Below, piece by piece: positions 33,083 through 46,000 of a DNA stretch of 64,000 nt. Position numbers and translations under genes: made by a program. The notes beneath the pieces were generated by a model. That model was not told the DNA's origin and ran no database searches. It worked only from the letters and a program-made list of their open reading frames with translations. Every line of letters begins with the position of its first letter. Position 1 is the stretch's first letter. This stretch comes from Erysipelotrichaceae bacterium (GTDB lineage Bacteria; Bacillota_I; Bacilli_A; RFN20; DUOF01), in assembly GCA_015058985.1 (NCBI GenBank), contig SVBH01000006.1, forward strand, positions 1 to 64,000. The letters are read 5' to 3'.

Positions 33083-34180
33083 TTATTCTTCATTATTTTG
33101 AGTAGAAGAAATACTTTTCATTTCCCTTGTTTCTTTTATCATATCTTTATTTTTAATAATTAATAGCACAATCATTCCTAAGATTAAATTAACATAATAA
33201 GTGAAAAATCTCCAAACCAGTACAGATGCTCTAATCATTGTCTCATTAGTGATTACTAATGAATACAATAAGTAGAATAACATTTCACTTGCTCCTGCCC
33301 CACCTGGAATAGGTACAATCCATAAGCAGAAAGTAATGACCATCGCATATGCTAAACAAATGAAATATTCAGACAAAGCAAAGTTTCCTTTTGATAGGAA
33401 TAAATAAATAATATAAGGTAACGAATAGATAACTATCAATCTTATAAAATTAATAAGCATTATTTTGACCGTTTGCCATTTTTTTTCAAACAACAACGCT
33501 GAATTATTTACTATTGTTGTTAATGATTCTCTTACTTTGATTTCAATTTGGTTTATGTTTCTTTTCTTTAAAAATATTTTTGAAAATTTCAAACATAGTT
33601 TTACAATCAATTCATGTATTTTTTTAAATTTAACAATTAATATTAAGCCTAAAGAAGCAATTAAATTAATGCTAGAAACGATATAAATAATTAGATTTAT
33701 ATTCATTTCAGATCCTGATATATTGATTTGTACAGGATTAAAACTTATATATATTGATAAAACTAAGCACAATATAGTTATAACGAATTGATACGCTGTT
33801 CCCTCAATATAAGAAATAACTACTCCATCTCTAACTTTAATATTTTTTTTATTATAAGAATATAGCATTCCAAAATGATATCCTGCTCTAAAAGGTGTTA
33901 TCCCTGAAAATAAACTTCCTATTAAACTACATTGTGCTCCATCTTTGATAGTAAATTTTTTGTTAAAATTACTAGCGACTATTTTAAGTATAAAACCATT
34001 ACAAGCGACAAGAAAGATAACAACCATTACTAAAGCAAATACATTAAAAGCGTTTAAATTACCAATCAATTTCATTACATCAATAAAAGAATCTTTGATT
34101 ACTAGATAAGACACCAAAACACATATTATAGTTAAAACTATTGACTCTATAAAAAATTTTATAATCTTCTTTTTTTCCAT
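33083..34180 (-). CDS. Flippase-like membrane protein (lysylphosphatidylglycerol synthase TM family)
   Basis: The 365-residue protein has about eight membrane spans and belongs to the UPF0104/YbhN-like family, related to the membrane domain of MprF. Telling segments are GSLFSGITPFRAGYHFGML and the later WIVPIPGGAGASEMLFYLL (about 290-310), the hallmark of the family. No synthase domain is attached. Members are thought to flip lipids or lipid-linked sugars. AGAGGAAG precedes the ATG at 34180. It has its own terminator just upstream of mraZ. Confidence 0.85.
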   Translation of the reverse strand: MEKKKIIKFFIESIVLTIICVLVSYLVIKDSFIDVMKLIGNLNAFNVFALVMVVIFLVACNGFILKIVASNFNKKFTIKDGAQCSLIGSLFSGITPFRAGYHFGMLYSYNKKNIKVRDGVVISYIEGTAYQFVITILCLVLSIYISFNPVQINISGSEMNINLIIYIVSSINLIASLGLILIVKFKKIHELIVKLCLKFSKIFLKKRNINQIEIKVRESLTTIVNNSALLFEKKWQTVKIMLINFIRLIVIYSLPYIIYLFLSKGNFALSEYFICLAYAMVITFCLWIVPIPGGAGASEMLFYLLYSLVITNETMIRASVLVWRFFTYYVNLILGMIVLLIIKNKDMIKETREMKSISSTQNNEE

Positions 34181-34195
34181 ATTCTTCCTCTAACA

Positions 34196-34221
34196 CAAAA
34201 AAAGAACTATTACTAGTTCTT
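34196..34221 (-). terminator. Intrinsic terminator of rpmF
   Basis: An 8-bp stem AAGAACTA/TAGTTCTT is followed on the minus strand by a T run, directly after the rpmF stop. Confidence 0.85.
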
Positions 34222-34225
34222 ATTA

Positions 34226-34393
34226 TTATTTTACTTTTCTTCCATCGTAATATCCACAATGTTTGCATAGAGTATGAGGTTTAATCATTTCTTTGCAATT
34301 TGGACATTCAACCAATGTTGGAGCTTTTAAATTATCATGTGTTCTTCTTTTATCTCTAGCAGTTCTAGAAACTCTTCTTGCTGGTACAGCCAT
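34226..34393 (-). CDS. rpmF: 50S ribosomal protein L32
   Basis: The 55-residue protein starts MAVPARRVSRTARDKRR, the L32 signature, and carries CPNC and CKHC, so it is the zinc-binding form. GGAGGTG precedes the ATG at 34393. In B. subtilis rpmF follows tmcAL (ylbM) and ylbN on one strand; here tmcAL lies next door on the opposite strand and the ylbN/yceD gene is absent. Confidence 0.95.
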   Translation of the reverse strand: MAVPARRVSRTARDKRRTHDNLKAPTLVECPNCKEMIKPHTLCKHCGYYDGRKVK

Positions 34394-34592
34394 GGTTTGA
34401 CACCTCCTTGATATTCTTTATATAACTCTAATTATTCTTAAAGCAACGTAGATATTATATAATAAACATTTTTTAGAGTCAAATTATTTGTAAGTTTTTC
34501 ACATTTAATCTTTATTATTTTTTCTAAACACCCTATTTTTGTAGCAAAAACAACTCTAATATGATATTATTTTGCTAAGTAAGGTGAGCGTT

Positions 34593-35333
34593 TTGAGTAG
34601 AATTATAAAGACTAATATAACATTAAATACTAGAGACTTAGGAGGACTTAAAACTTTGGACGGTTTTTACACTAAGAAAAAAGTTTTTATTCGTTCTGAT
34701 AATCTTGCATACAACGAAGATAGTTTTTATAGTCTTTATGATTTGGTAAAAAAAGAAAGTCTTAAAACAGTCATCGATTTAAGAGTAAAAAAAGAACTTG
34801 AAGGAATGATTTCTGCTTCTAGCGTTTACAAAGGAATAGACTATCATCACTTATCTTTGGTCAATTATATGCCTTTAGGATATGGCATTCCTACTGGACA
34901 TAATTATCAAAATCTTGGTGATTGGTATATCGAAATCATAGAAAATTCTAAAGATGAAATTAAATTAATTATTGATACTATTGCAAACTCTAAAAAAGGA
35001 GCACTCTTATTTAATTGTACCATGGGTAAAGATCGTACAAGCATTCTATCTTGTATTCTTTTAATGATTGCAAATGTTAGTAAAAGATCAATCGCTTTAG
35101 ATCATATCATAAGTAATGAAAATGTTGCTTCTGCTTACGCTCCTTATTTACATGAGTTAAAAGAAGATCAATTAATTTTCACTAACGTTAAATATAACGA
35201 TATGATTAGACTTGTCGATCATATTAATAATTCATATGGTAATATTACAAATTTTTTAATCTCATGTGGCGTTGAAAAAAGAAGCGTTTTAAAGATAAAA
35301 AGGAAATTTGTAAATAAGGAGAAAAAGCAATGA
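34593..35333 (+). CDS. Tyrosine-protein phosphatase (DSP/PTP-like)
   Basis: The 246-residue protein has the P-loop CTMGKDRT (Cys-X5-Arg) near residue 150 and the N-terminal NTRDLGGLKT and VIDLRVKKEL segments of bacterial PTP-like phosphatases (Y_phosphatase3 type, which includes LipA of Listeria). I start it at TTG 34593, five bases after AAGGTGA; the in-frame TTG at 34572 has no SD. It overlaps tmcAL by four bases (ATGA). It could act on phosphotyrosine or phosphoinositides. It leads a three-gene plus-strand island. Confidence 0.85.
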   Translation: MSRIIKTNITLNTRDLGGLKTLDGFYTKKKVFIRSDNLAYNEDSFYSLYDLVKKESLKTVIDLRVKKELEGMISASSVYKGIDYHHLSLVNYMPLGYGIPTGHNYQNLGDWYIEIIENSKDEIKLIIDTIANSKKGALLFNCTMGKDRTSILSCILLMIANVSKRSIALDHIISNENVASAYAPYLHELKEDQLIFTNVKYNDMIRLVDHINNSYGNITNFLISCGVEKRSVLKIKRKFVNKEKKQ

Positions 35334-36481
35334 AAGCCGTTGGTCTTATAGTGGAATATAATCCTTTTACAAATGGTCATTTATATCACTTACAAAAAGC
35401 AAAAGAAATAACTAACGCTGATTTACTAATTGGAGTTATTTCTCCTTCTTTTGTCCAACGTGGTGAACCAGCGATAATTTCAAAGGAAAAAAGGGTTAAA
35501 ATTGCCTTAGAAGCAGGAATTGATATCGTTATTGAATTACCTTTTATATATGCAGTAGAAAACGCTGATTTTTTCGCTTTTGGAGCATTAAATCTATTAA
35601 ACGATTTAGGAGTTACAGAAATTGTATTTGGTTCTGAAACCGGTGATACCCAAGAATTTTTAAAGAAATATAATTTTTCTTCTATTGTTCAACCTCATTT
35701 AGACTTTTTAATTAAAGATTTTATGAAAGAAGGTTTATCTTATCCAAGTGCCATGAATAAAGCTTTAAAGGAAATTGATTCATTTCAATTAGAAACTCCA
35801 AATGATATCTTAGGTTTTGCTTATAAAAAAATAATTGATCAATATAACTTACCTATTAAGATACATACCATCAAAAGAAATGCTGATTATAAAGATGAAA
35901 ACTTAAACAATTTAGCTAGTGCTTCTGCATTAAGAAAAGCTATTAAAGAAAATAGAAACATTGATAAATACACACCTTTCTCTAATATAAAAGATTTCCA
36001 TTATCTAGATGACTACTTTGATTTATTGAAAAATATTATCATTATGTCTTCTCCAGAGGAACTGGCAACATATCACTTAGTTAATGAGGGGATTGAGTAC
36101 TTATTTAAGAAAAAAATATTAGAAAGTAATTCAATGGAAGAATTTATAAAAAATTGCATTTCTAAACGTTATACCGCTGCGAGAATAAAAAGAATAATTA
36201 TTCATATTTTAGCAAAAACAAACAAACAAGAAAGCATAAGTATTTTAAAAAATAAACCTCCTTATGTAAGGATTCTAGGAATCAATAAAAAAGGAGAAGA
36301 ATATTTAAAATTAAAAAGAAAAGATATAGTAGTTCCTGTTTTAAATCGATTTGAAGGAAAACGATATCCTTTACTAAACTTAGAAAGAAGAACGACATAT
36401 CTTTATTATATAAATAGCAAAGATAAAAATAAGCATTATGAAGAAGAACTTTACCTTTACCCTATAAGAAAGATGGAGTAA
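35330..36481 (+). CDS. tmcAL: tRNA(Met) cytidine acetate ligase TmcAL
   Basis: TmcAL makes N4-acetylcytidine at the wobble base of elongator tRNA(Met) from acetate and ATP. The 383-residue protein opens with VGLIVEYNPFTNGHLYHL, the nucleotidyltransferase HIGH-like site, and contains SPSFVQRGEPAI, IELPFIYAVENADFFA and SASALRKAIKE, which define the family (YlbM). Length is normal. Its start overlaps the phosphatase stop as ATGA, so the two are co-transcribed. Confidence 0.93.
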   Translation: MKAVGLIVEYNPFTNGHLYHLQKAKEITNADLLIGVISPSFVQRGEPAIISKEKRVKIALEAGIDIVIELPFIYAVENADFFAFGALNLLNDLGVTEIVFGSETGDTQEFLKKYNFSSIVQPHLDFLIKDFMKEGLSYPSAMNKALKEIDSFQLETPNDILGFAYKKIIDQYNLPIKIHTIKRNADYKDENLNNLASASALRKAIKENRNIDKYTPFSNIKDFHYLDDYFDLLKNIIIMSSPEELATYHLVNEGIEYLFKKKILESNSMEEFIKNCISKRYTAARIKRIIIHILAKTNKQESISILKNKPPYVRILGINKKGEEYLKLKRKDIVVPVLNRFEGKRYPLLNLERRTTYLYYINSKDKNKHYEEELYLYPIRKME

Positions 36482-36501
36482 AATAATAAACGGAGGTATT
36501 T

Positions 36502-36996
36502 ATGAAAAAGTTTTTTAGTGATTTTAAGAAGTTTATTTCAAAAGGCAACGTGCTTGATTTAGCTGTTGCTGTCGTAATGGGCAACGCTTTTACTGCTATT
36601 GTAAATAGTTTAGTTAAAAGCATTATAATGCCTTTCATTTGCGCTATATTTGGCCAAAATAGTGTTGCAGATTTAGCTTTCACCTTAAATGGTACACCAA
36701 TCCCTTACGGAGTATTTATTCAAGCAATAATTGATTTCTTATTAATTGCATTTACTTTATTTGTAATGTTAAGACTATTAATGAACGCTAAAGGATTATC
36801 TAATAAAATTATTAAAGATAAACCTAATAGAAGTGAAAGAAAAGAATTAAAAGCAATGGGTATTAATTTAAAAGATCGTCAAGCAACATTAAAAGCTACT
36901 AAAGAATTAAGAGAAAGCAAAATTGTAAAAGTAGAATCTAAACCTACTACCGAACAACTTTTATCTGAAATATTAGCTGAAATTAAAAAGAAATAA
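36502..36996 (+). CDS. mscL: Large-conductance mechanosensitive channel MscL
   Basis: MscL opens under membrane tension to relieve osmotic shock. The 164-residue protein has the amphipathic N-terminal helix (FFSDFKKFISKGNVLDLAVAVVMG), two membrane spans (about 18-45 and 70-95) and a longer basic C-terminal tail than usual (about 65 residues after the second span; most MscL are 120-140 residues). GGAGG precedes the ATG. It follows tmcAL by 20 bases and ends at a bidirectional terminator. Confidence 0.94.
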   Translation: MKKFFSDFKKFISKGNVLDLAVAVVMGNAFTAIVNSLVKSIIMPFICAIFGQNSVADLAFTLNGTPIPYGVFIQAIIDFLLIAFTLFVMLRLLMNAKGLSNKIIKDKPNRSERKELKAMGINLKDRQATLKATKELRESKIVKVESKPTTEQLLSEILAEIKKK

Positions 36997-37005
36997 TCTA
37001 AATAA

Positions 37006-37038
37006 AAAAAGAGAATTTAGCAAATCTAAATTCTCTTT
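37006..37038. terminator. Bidirectional terminator between mscL and the giant surface gene
   Basis: A 13-bp perfect stem AAAGAGAATTTAG/CTAAATTCTCTTT has A-rich sequence on the left and T-rich sequence on the right, so it can end transcripts from both sides. Confidence 0.88.
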
Positions 37039-37043
37039 TATTT

Positions 37044-40000
37044 TTACATTGCTTTAACAGATTTCTTAAACTTGAAGATTCTAATTAAAACATATAATCC
37101 TAAAATCGCAGGTATTCCTATGATTAAGAATAGGGATACTTTTTTAGAATTGTCTGGAGCAACATTTACTTGTGCTTGAGCAATTGAAGCAGATTCTTCA
37201 GCAGACATAACTAGAAGTGCAATCTTCTCACCTTTAGTTTGAGATAGAATCTTAGAAACTTCTGAATCAACCAAGTTAATTGTTCCAGATATACTTCCTA
37301 AAGAAACAACACTGTTAGTATTAGTTAAGTTTTCCATAACTGATAATTCTAGATAATTATCAGAACAAGCAACTCCATTTGTGTTATTTAAGTCATCACA
37401 GAAAATAGCAAATACTATTACATAATCAGGATTATTAGCATATTTAGCTAAACTTCCTCCTTCTGCTAATTCTGCGGTTAAGTCAAGTTTTAATGAGTTT
37501 TGAGTATCAGTAGAGATATTTTTAATGATAGTTTTTTCTACTTTTACTTTAGTCTTATCAACTAATACCATTTCAGTATCACTTGTATCCATATAAATAG
37601 AATATCTAGCTTCATTTCCAAAGTTATCTGAAATAACGATGGCGTGTTTTCCAACCTTATTCAACTCTACTTCTTCAGTATATGCTACACCATTAATCTT
37701 TAAGTTAAGACCATTAGGATTAATAGTAACTTTGCCATCAACAATATCTTCTCTATTGTTGGTTAGATCAAATTTAACATCTTCTCCATTAACATTCATA
37801 GTAGCAACAACGTCTTTTACATGGATAAATCTTTCTAAAATAGTTTCATTGCCTGATTTATCAGTAAATCTATATTCATATTTATGAACTCCGACAATAC
37901 CAACAAAGATTAATCCACTATTTTGAGTTTCAAATTTCTTAGTATTTTCATTGTAGATATAATAATAAATACCTAATTTACTGAATTCCTTAGCAGTTTC
38001 AGTATTTTCATCAACATAATTTTCAACAATCACTCCATCGTAATTATCGACGATTGATAATCCCTTTAGATAATCAAACTTACTACCCACTAAATATGCT
38101 TCAATATCATTTCCTGCTTCAAATGAAATTACAGGATTAACATCATCCACGAATTTTACAGTTCTAGTTGCAATAGATTCATTTCCTGCATTATCGTATG
38201 CACGATATTCAATTCTATAAGTTCCTACTACTGATGTGTCTATACTAGAAACAATGCTATCTCCAAAGTAAATAACTGTCCAATCATCTTTAATTCTTCC
38301 ACCTAAATCACCATCGTGAACATCATATGCGCCATAACCAGGATCTGCAAATGATGGAATTGATCCAACTGTAAACACATATTCAGCATTTTCATTGATA
38401 GTGATAATAGGATTACCAGCATCTTTAATGATAATTTTTACGATTGCAACTTCTACTAAATTACGTCCTTCTGCATCAGTATAATCAACACTATATTTCA
38501 AATAATATGTTCCTGCTTCGGCATCGTAGTAGTTAATTTGTTTTACTCCTGTAGTTACAAATTCTCCTGATTCAGGATCAAGACTTACATAAACACCAGG
38601 TATATCATCTGCTGAGTATCCAGAAATATAAACTTTAGCACTTTCACTAATTTCTAAGTCTAAAATATTAGTACTATCAGTTAATTCAATTAAAAATTCA
38701 TACATTTCAGTATTGCTATTAAAGCAATCTTTTGGAGCATTTTCAAATGCACAAATATTGTAATTTAATGTAATATTAGGAGTTATTTTTGGTTTCTTAC
38801 AGTCAAACACAAATGGTTTAGTCTTGTAAGAAGAACTATTTCCCCAAATATCTTCAACATAAACAGATAAAATATATTCACCATTTTCAATAACTTTAGT
38901 TACTACTTTATTTGCAGTAATTTCAAATATCTTAGTACTATTAGTAGTTAAATCATTAGAATAGTCATAACTTGTACAATCAATTTCAGTTGTTCTAATC
39001 CAACAATATTTAATTACTTTAATGTTAGATAATTCATCTTCTGCTTTAATAGCAATATTATGTGAAGGTAAAGCTATATTATCTCCATTTTTAGAGAAAG
39101 TAATAGCAGGTGCTTTTTTATCTATATTGCTAATTTTAATTTTAGCTTCACTGTAATTTAAAGCATAGTCATATGCCCTAAAGATGTATGTTCCATTTTC
39201 AATTAAAAGTACACTCATATCAGTTACTTCAACCCAATTTGAAGTTCCTTCAAGTCTATAACCAAGTCCATAATGTGTTACACCATCAATAGCAAATTTA
39301 CCTTTATAGATAGTTGAAGTAGAATCAATGGCATTAATTTTTACAAGTTGACCTACATTATTTACAACACTATCAGTTGAAAGTTTTACAGATATTTGTG
39401 GAACATCAGAATCTAATAATACATTAAATCTATGTGCTTTGCTGACATTTCCAGCAGAGTCATACAATTCAATAGCGATTTCTTTCATACCATTCTTGTA
39501 ATATCTATTTCCATATTCATCTTCATCCATCGAAATATTGTATTTTAGCTTAATAATACCTGTACAATTATTGTACTCAGCACATAAGTGAACTGTTGGT
39601 TCAGATTTTTTACCTGGTTCGTAAATGACTACTTTATGGAAAGGACTAGCTACTTCATATCCACTACTAATATTTCCATTATGAGCAAAGTCAATTGTAA
39701 TATCTGGTCTTTCAATATATAAACCATTAGAAATACTTTCTTCGCTTACATGTGTTTCATTAGCATTAATTTCAGGAGCAATACTATCCACTTGTATATC
39801 TAAACGTTTATAAACAGTATTACCCAATGAATCACTTGCCCTTAGATAATAAGTAACTTTACCAACCCTATTTCTAATATTTGGTGATAAGTCAAATTTC
39901 CATACATTACCAGGTAACATAGAACTTTCAACAGTAACACCAGCTTCAATTTCACTATTGAAACATTGAATTTCACTTTCAGTAACAGGATCAAAGACAC

Positions 40001-43000
40001 AATCTTTAGATACCTTTTTAACTAATTTAACAGTTGAACCGTTAATACCTACTTGAGTATCTTTAACAAATAAGAAAATATTTGAGTAGTTGAAATAATA
40101 GTTTTCAGTTGTTTCTGATTCGTTGTTAGGTAATAAACTAGTATAACTAGTATCATTAACCCTATCTTCATTTCCAAGTAACACTAATGGAGCTTGATCA
40201 TCAACTCTATCTAAAACAAATACATCAGAATAAGTAGATTTTATTATCTCTGCATAAGGAGGAGTAGTTCCATTTGGTACATTAGTAGTATTAACTTTTA
40301 CTAAATAAATACCATTTTGAACAACAGGTTTTGAAGTAACTGCGCTTCTTAAATCAGAAGATATTACTAAATCCAATTTTAACGCAGGAGAACCTTGTTC
40401 ATTTGTAATACTCATCAATAGATTAAATAAAGCTTCTAATTCTTTTTGATTCAAATCTTTTAACTCTTTTGCATTACCATCAACAACAAATCCATCTAAA
40501 CTCAATTGATTTTCAAACATCTTTAAGCATGCATGTCCACAATAAACTAATTCGATTGATTTAATATCTACTCCACCAATACTAGTGTATACGACATCAA
40601 TATTGATATCCTTCTTAGTATCAAATCCATCAGAAGTAGACACTGTAATTGTAGGAGTTTTACTATAAACAACTTTATAAATAACACTTATTTCAGATTC
40701 ATTTCCTGCAAAATCAACCATTGAGAAAATAATTTCATAACTACTTCCAACAAAGATTTGCTCCTTTATTAAATCATTTGTAACTTCTTTACAATTACCT
40801 TCAATCATTAAGCAATAAGAAATTGTATCTTTGTCTATCAATTCATAATATGCTTCATTTCCTTCAAAATATTTTTCCAATTCATTTCCAAGCAAATATT
40901 CATCTAAAGTAGTTTTACTTAAAGCACTACTAAATACACTATTAGCTAAATCCATTACTTGTTGTTCTACAGTAATTGTAGGAACACTTTGGAAATAAGT
41001 TAGCTTTTTAAATTCCATTGTAGATCTTCCAAGTACATCGACAACTCTATATACCAATACATACTTTTTATTATCGGTATCATTGATAAAGGAAGATGCA
41101 TCAATTACACCTGTTGTTTTATTATTAGTGTCAAATTTGACAGTTTCCCATCCAATCATATTAGAGTAAATTCTATATGCTTCACTCCATAATTGGTCAT
41201 TTGCTGTTTTAACAACATTTGAAATAGCACCTTTTAAAGTGTTCTCTACATCAGATTGAGAATCAATTAAATAAGAATATATACCAACTTCACTATTTAA
41301 TCCTGCCATATATTTAGCGATAATCTTTTCATATTCAATACTATAGATATCCAGTGATTTTAACATTTCCATATTTACATCAGAAAGTTGATAGCCATTT
41401 ACTATTAAATATCTATTCAATTTGTTGTAAGAAGAATTAGATAAAGTAGCAATGAATTCATTTATCAATGCAATCTTTCTGTTTTCAACAGCTTGAGTAC
41501 ATAAATTATTATTAGCAACTCTACAAACAACTAATTTTTCCATTAAATCAATATTGTATTGATCAGCAATTAAAGCAACTGCATAGTCAAGAGAAATATC
41601 ATCTTTAAATACTGCATATTGATAAATTAGTGTAGGGTCAAAAATGTAATCAAATGAAGCAGAACCACCATTCAATGAGAACTTAAGTCCTGATTGATTT
41701 GTCCATTGAACTCCATCATGAACTTTTACGTTCATACTAGAATCATATTCAAAGGCACCCAAATTAGGAACAGCAGTATCTTTGCCATCATCTAAATAGT
41801 TAGTATAAATATTAAATCCAATATCATCAATTTCTAATAAATTATACGTACTAGTTAAATTATTAACTTCTTCTTTGCCCTTAATGTTCTTAATTGCCTG
41901 TAATCCTAAATTATTAACAGCAAATGTAGGATCAAACTTCAATTCCTTTGCAGCTTCAAATAAATCAATATAGATATAATACTCAGTATATAAATAATTG
42001 CCTTTTTCATCCTTTACAACATACTTAATATTATTTTTATAATTTTTGATATCGAAATCATCAAAATTAGTAATTACTGTAAAATCACGATTATTACCAC
42101 TAGTATTATGAGTATCTAACTCTATTTCTTTTGTTTGTTTAGAATCAGAAGGAGAAGTAATACCTAATCTATATAAATCATAAGCATAGATAATTTTAGT
42201 AATGCTATTATCACAAACAAAAGCACCTACATCATTTGTATAACAACCATAATCAGAATTTACGCTCAATTTAGAATAGTCAATAAACTTCAATCTTATT
42301 TCATATTTTTCACTAGATAAAATAGCAAAATGAGGATCTGCGATAATATTACCAGTTTCTCTACCATGTTCATCTTTGACAAAAGATAATTGTTCTTTTA
42401 AATCATCAGTACTATATTCAAACTCTTGAATTACAATATAGCTATAATCTCTCTTTGAACCGCCAATTTTTAATTCAAATTGTTGGAAAATAAATCTTTC
42501 TTCAAATAAATCACTTGTACTTGAAATTAACTCAACAACATCATTTGAAGGTTTTTCTTGAATAAATCTATCCATTAAAGCTTTATTATCTCTAAAACAA
42601 GTTGAACTAGTAGGATTTGAAATATCAAAATCACAATTACCAGAATAGAATTTTTCTCTATCGTTTTTGCCTACTATTGCATATCTAGTAGTCATAAATC
42701 TCTTATCATTTAAATCAAAATAGTTTCCATCAACTTCATTGTATAGAGCTTTATTATCATAAACTAAATCACCAACAACAAATTTTGGATAAATTAATTC
42801 AATATCAAATGATTCAATCATATTATCTGGATTGTTCAAATTAAACTTAACATCAGTAACAGTTTGAGTTTCAATATTTATATCACTCATATTAGAAATT
42901 GCTAAAATTCTTATTATATTAGTATTTCCAGCAACATCAGTGATTTCAAAAGATATTCTGTAAATAGTTGCAATGCCTGATAAATCAATAGAAATCTTAT

Positions 43001-46000
43001 ATGTATCTTTACTAGGTCTTAGCACATATCCATTTCCATTCCAAGAAAATACTTCAGTAAGTTCAGTTTCCACATTACCCATGAAATAGCCACTCTTTTT
43101 GATACCTGAAGTATAGAATTGCTCAGTCAAATCTAAACAATTATTTTTGTTGGCTCCATTGCCTTCCATAATATCAGCAACACACATTTTGAAAGCAGCT
43201 AAATTATTATCTACTTTTAATAATCCTGAAGAATGAATGCCACTTTCTTCAAAATAAACATTCATGTTAACTAAATTTTCTGTGCTAACAACAAATGAAT
43301 AAGGGTTATCTTCTAATTTATTTTCCATATTTTCTAATAAATCAACGTATTGTTCATTAGTGGATATTGCAGCATCACCAGATTCACCTTCAAAGAATTC
43401 TAACCCTATTTCAGGAGTAGTTTGGTCAATCAAGACCCTTCTATAAGTAACAGGACCCTTATTGCCAACAAAGTCAACAGATCTAGCAATGATGATATAT
43501 TCACCATCTTCACTTAAACTTAAACTCTTATTTAAAGCAAGTTTTTTCCAGAAGTAGTCATATTTTTCTGTATCATCCATACTAGTCAATAATTGAATCA
43601 ACCATAACATATCATCATTAGTAGCAAAATTATCTAAAAGCCATTCTCTCCACATTTCATTGACATTTATTAATTCATAGTAGTCAACGCCTTCCATAGC
43701 AATGCCTTCAGCAGCTACATATTCATCATCAGATACTTTTGTAAATAAACCTGCTACATTAGTATAACCAGGTTGAATAATAGAACTATCTACTTTTTCA
43801 TAAGTTTCACCATAAATATTAAAGTCATAAATTCTATCTAATAATCCTTTATCACCATTTTTCAAAATTATATATTCATAATGATCGACACCTGATCCTT
43901 CAATATACCTAATTAAAGGCTTCATAAATTGAATTCTTGCATCCTTATCACCAGTGGCAGCAAAACTAAATTGATAATCCTTATTGGTGATTAATTTATC
44001 AGCAGAGCTTACACTACTAGAAGTGCCATAATTAAATTTAGCATTTCCTTCATCGTATCCTAAATTAACATTAGTATCGGACAAAACAAAGTCATTAGCA
44101 ACACTGTCGTGTACCCATGATGAGTCTGTTCCATCATCAAATACCAAATCTTCAGTTGCTGTTCTATCGATAATTAATTTCATAGTCCAAGACTTGTTAG
44201 TATATTTTTCATTAGCAGATTTCGATTTAATCATTTTAACAAAAATATCATAAATCTCATAACGAGGTCTAGTTATGACCTTACATAAAATGTCATCATA
44301 AGCTAATGAATAAGGTTTATATGCATATTCATAGAAAATTGAAATTGCTTTATGAATTTTCAAATGTTCTCTTGTACTTAATCCTAACCTATTTTCGGGA
44401 TTTTCAAATTTTTCTAAAGGTCCACTCGAATAATACTCTAATATGGATATATATAACTTTTCTGGATCATTATTAAAATCATTTTCAAAAATCTCCTTAA
44501 ATTTACCTGTTGATGAAATCATTGTTCTATAAATGTCATCTTCTTTATTATCATATTGGGAATTAGTTACATTGGTTATATAATATATCATAGATAAGCT
44601 AAACAAATTTTCTTCATCAAAAGATTCAGCATCTGGATCACTAAAGATTTTATTTGCTATATCTTGTGCCTTCATCATATTAGCTGAAAAAATACATGTT
44701 TCTATATAGATATTATACATAGGTGATAATATGACTTCTGATAATGATGCATCATTTGTAACCCTTTCAATAGTTGCAACAGTTGATTTATATAATAAAT
44801 TTCTGCCAGACCCTCCAATAGAAGATGCATATAAATTTAAAATATTATTCATATTTTCCTTTTGTTTCTCTATAAAATCATCACTAATAAAAGATGCAAT
44901 TTTATTTATAAATGCATTATATGTTAGTAAACCATCAAGTGGATTTTCAACTGAAATCACATCTTCAAATTCAGAAATAGTAGATGTGTACATCAATAAC
45001 AAAACGGCCATCACCCTAGAACACTTGTCTTCATTTTCAAGAATTTCTTTAATGTTATTAGCTGCTTTCTCTAAATTAGCTACAACAGCTACTGCAGCTC
45101 CTGCTAGAATAACTCCTCCTGCAATCGCTCCTATAATCCACCCAACTGGACCAGTAGCAGTTACCAACATAGCTAATCCCACACCTATGCCAGCGCCTCC
45201 AAGAGTTGCTAAAAAGTTTCCTATAAATTCTCCTACTGAATTATCAATTGTTTCTGCTTCTATTTGCATAAAAAGTGAGGACAAAGCTTCTAATTTGGCA
45301 GCTGTTTTTTCTAATTGTTGTGCATTTGTAGCAGTTTTTATTTCTTCGCATATTTTCTCCAAGTAAGTCTTCAAATTCAAAGCCAGCGCATTATAAGAAC
45401 TTTTAATAAACATATTTCTATCAACTCTTGTTATGTTTTCCAAACTAGATTCAATGTTTGTATCATAGACATCTATAGACGAATTAATATCATGATCATC
45501 TTTCATTACAAATCCATAGTTTACATAATCTTGATCTAAATTAAAGTGAATATCGATAGTATGTGGGCCCTCAGCCAATATATAAGGAGTTACAGTTGCT
45601 TGATTGTAATTATAAATTTCAGCTTGTAAATCAAGTTCTTTCTTTATTTTCCATTTTCCATTTTCATTTTTGAAGTAATCATAACCGCCATTACATTTAC
45701 CATAATACTTACCATCATCTTTTAGAAATCCTTCTTGCCAATCTTTACAGAATAAAGCTTGTGTTCTATCACCTGCAGGAACTAAAGCTTCTTCTAAAGA
45801 TACATTAGAACCTTCTATTTTATTTAAATCATAGTAAGCAGGGAATAAGTATTGTTCAAAGTTTTTAATTTGCTTGCTACTTACTCCTTTATCCAATGTT
45901 GCTGTAATTAAAAGTTGATAAGATGAGAATATATGAATGAATGAAGTAATATATCCTACATCAGTATCATAAGTATTAAAATAAGGAAGATAATCTTTTA

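Noticed and set aside
34226-34393. Longer frame over rpmF reading MQTLWILRWKK (34080-34268)
   Set aside because: It is a different frame that crosses rpmF and the flippase-like gene; L32 is unmistakable in its own frame.
44731-45539. Open frames of up to 211 codons on the plus strand opposite the giant surface gene
   Set aside because: They are antisense shadows of a coding frame, lack SDs and have low-complexity Pro/Thr/Ala content.
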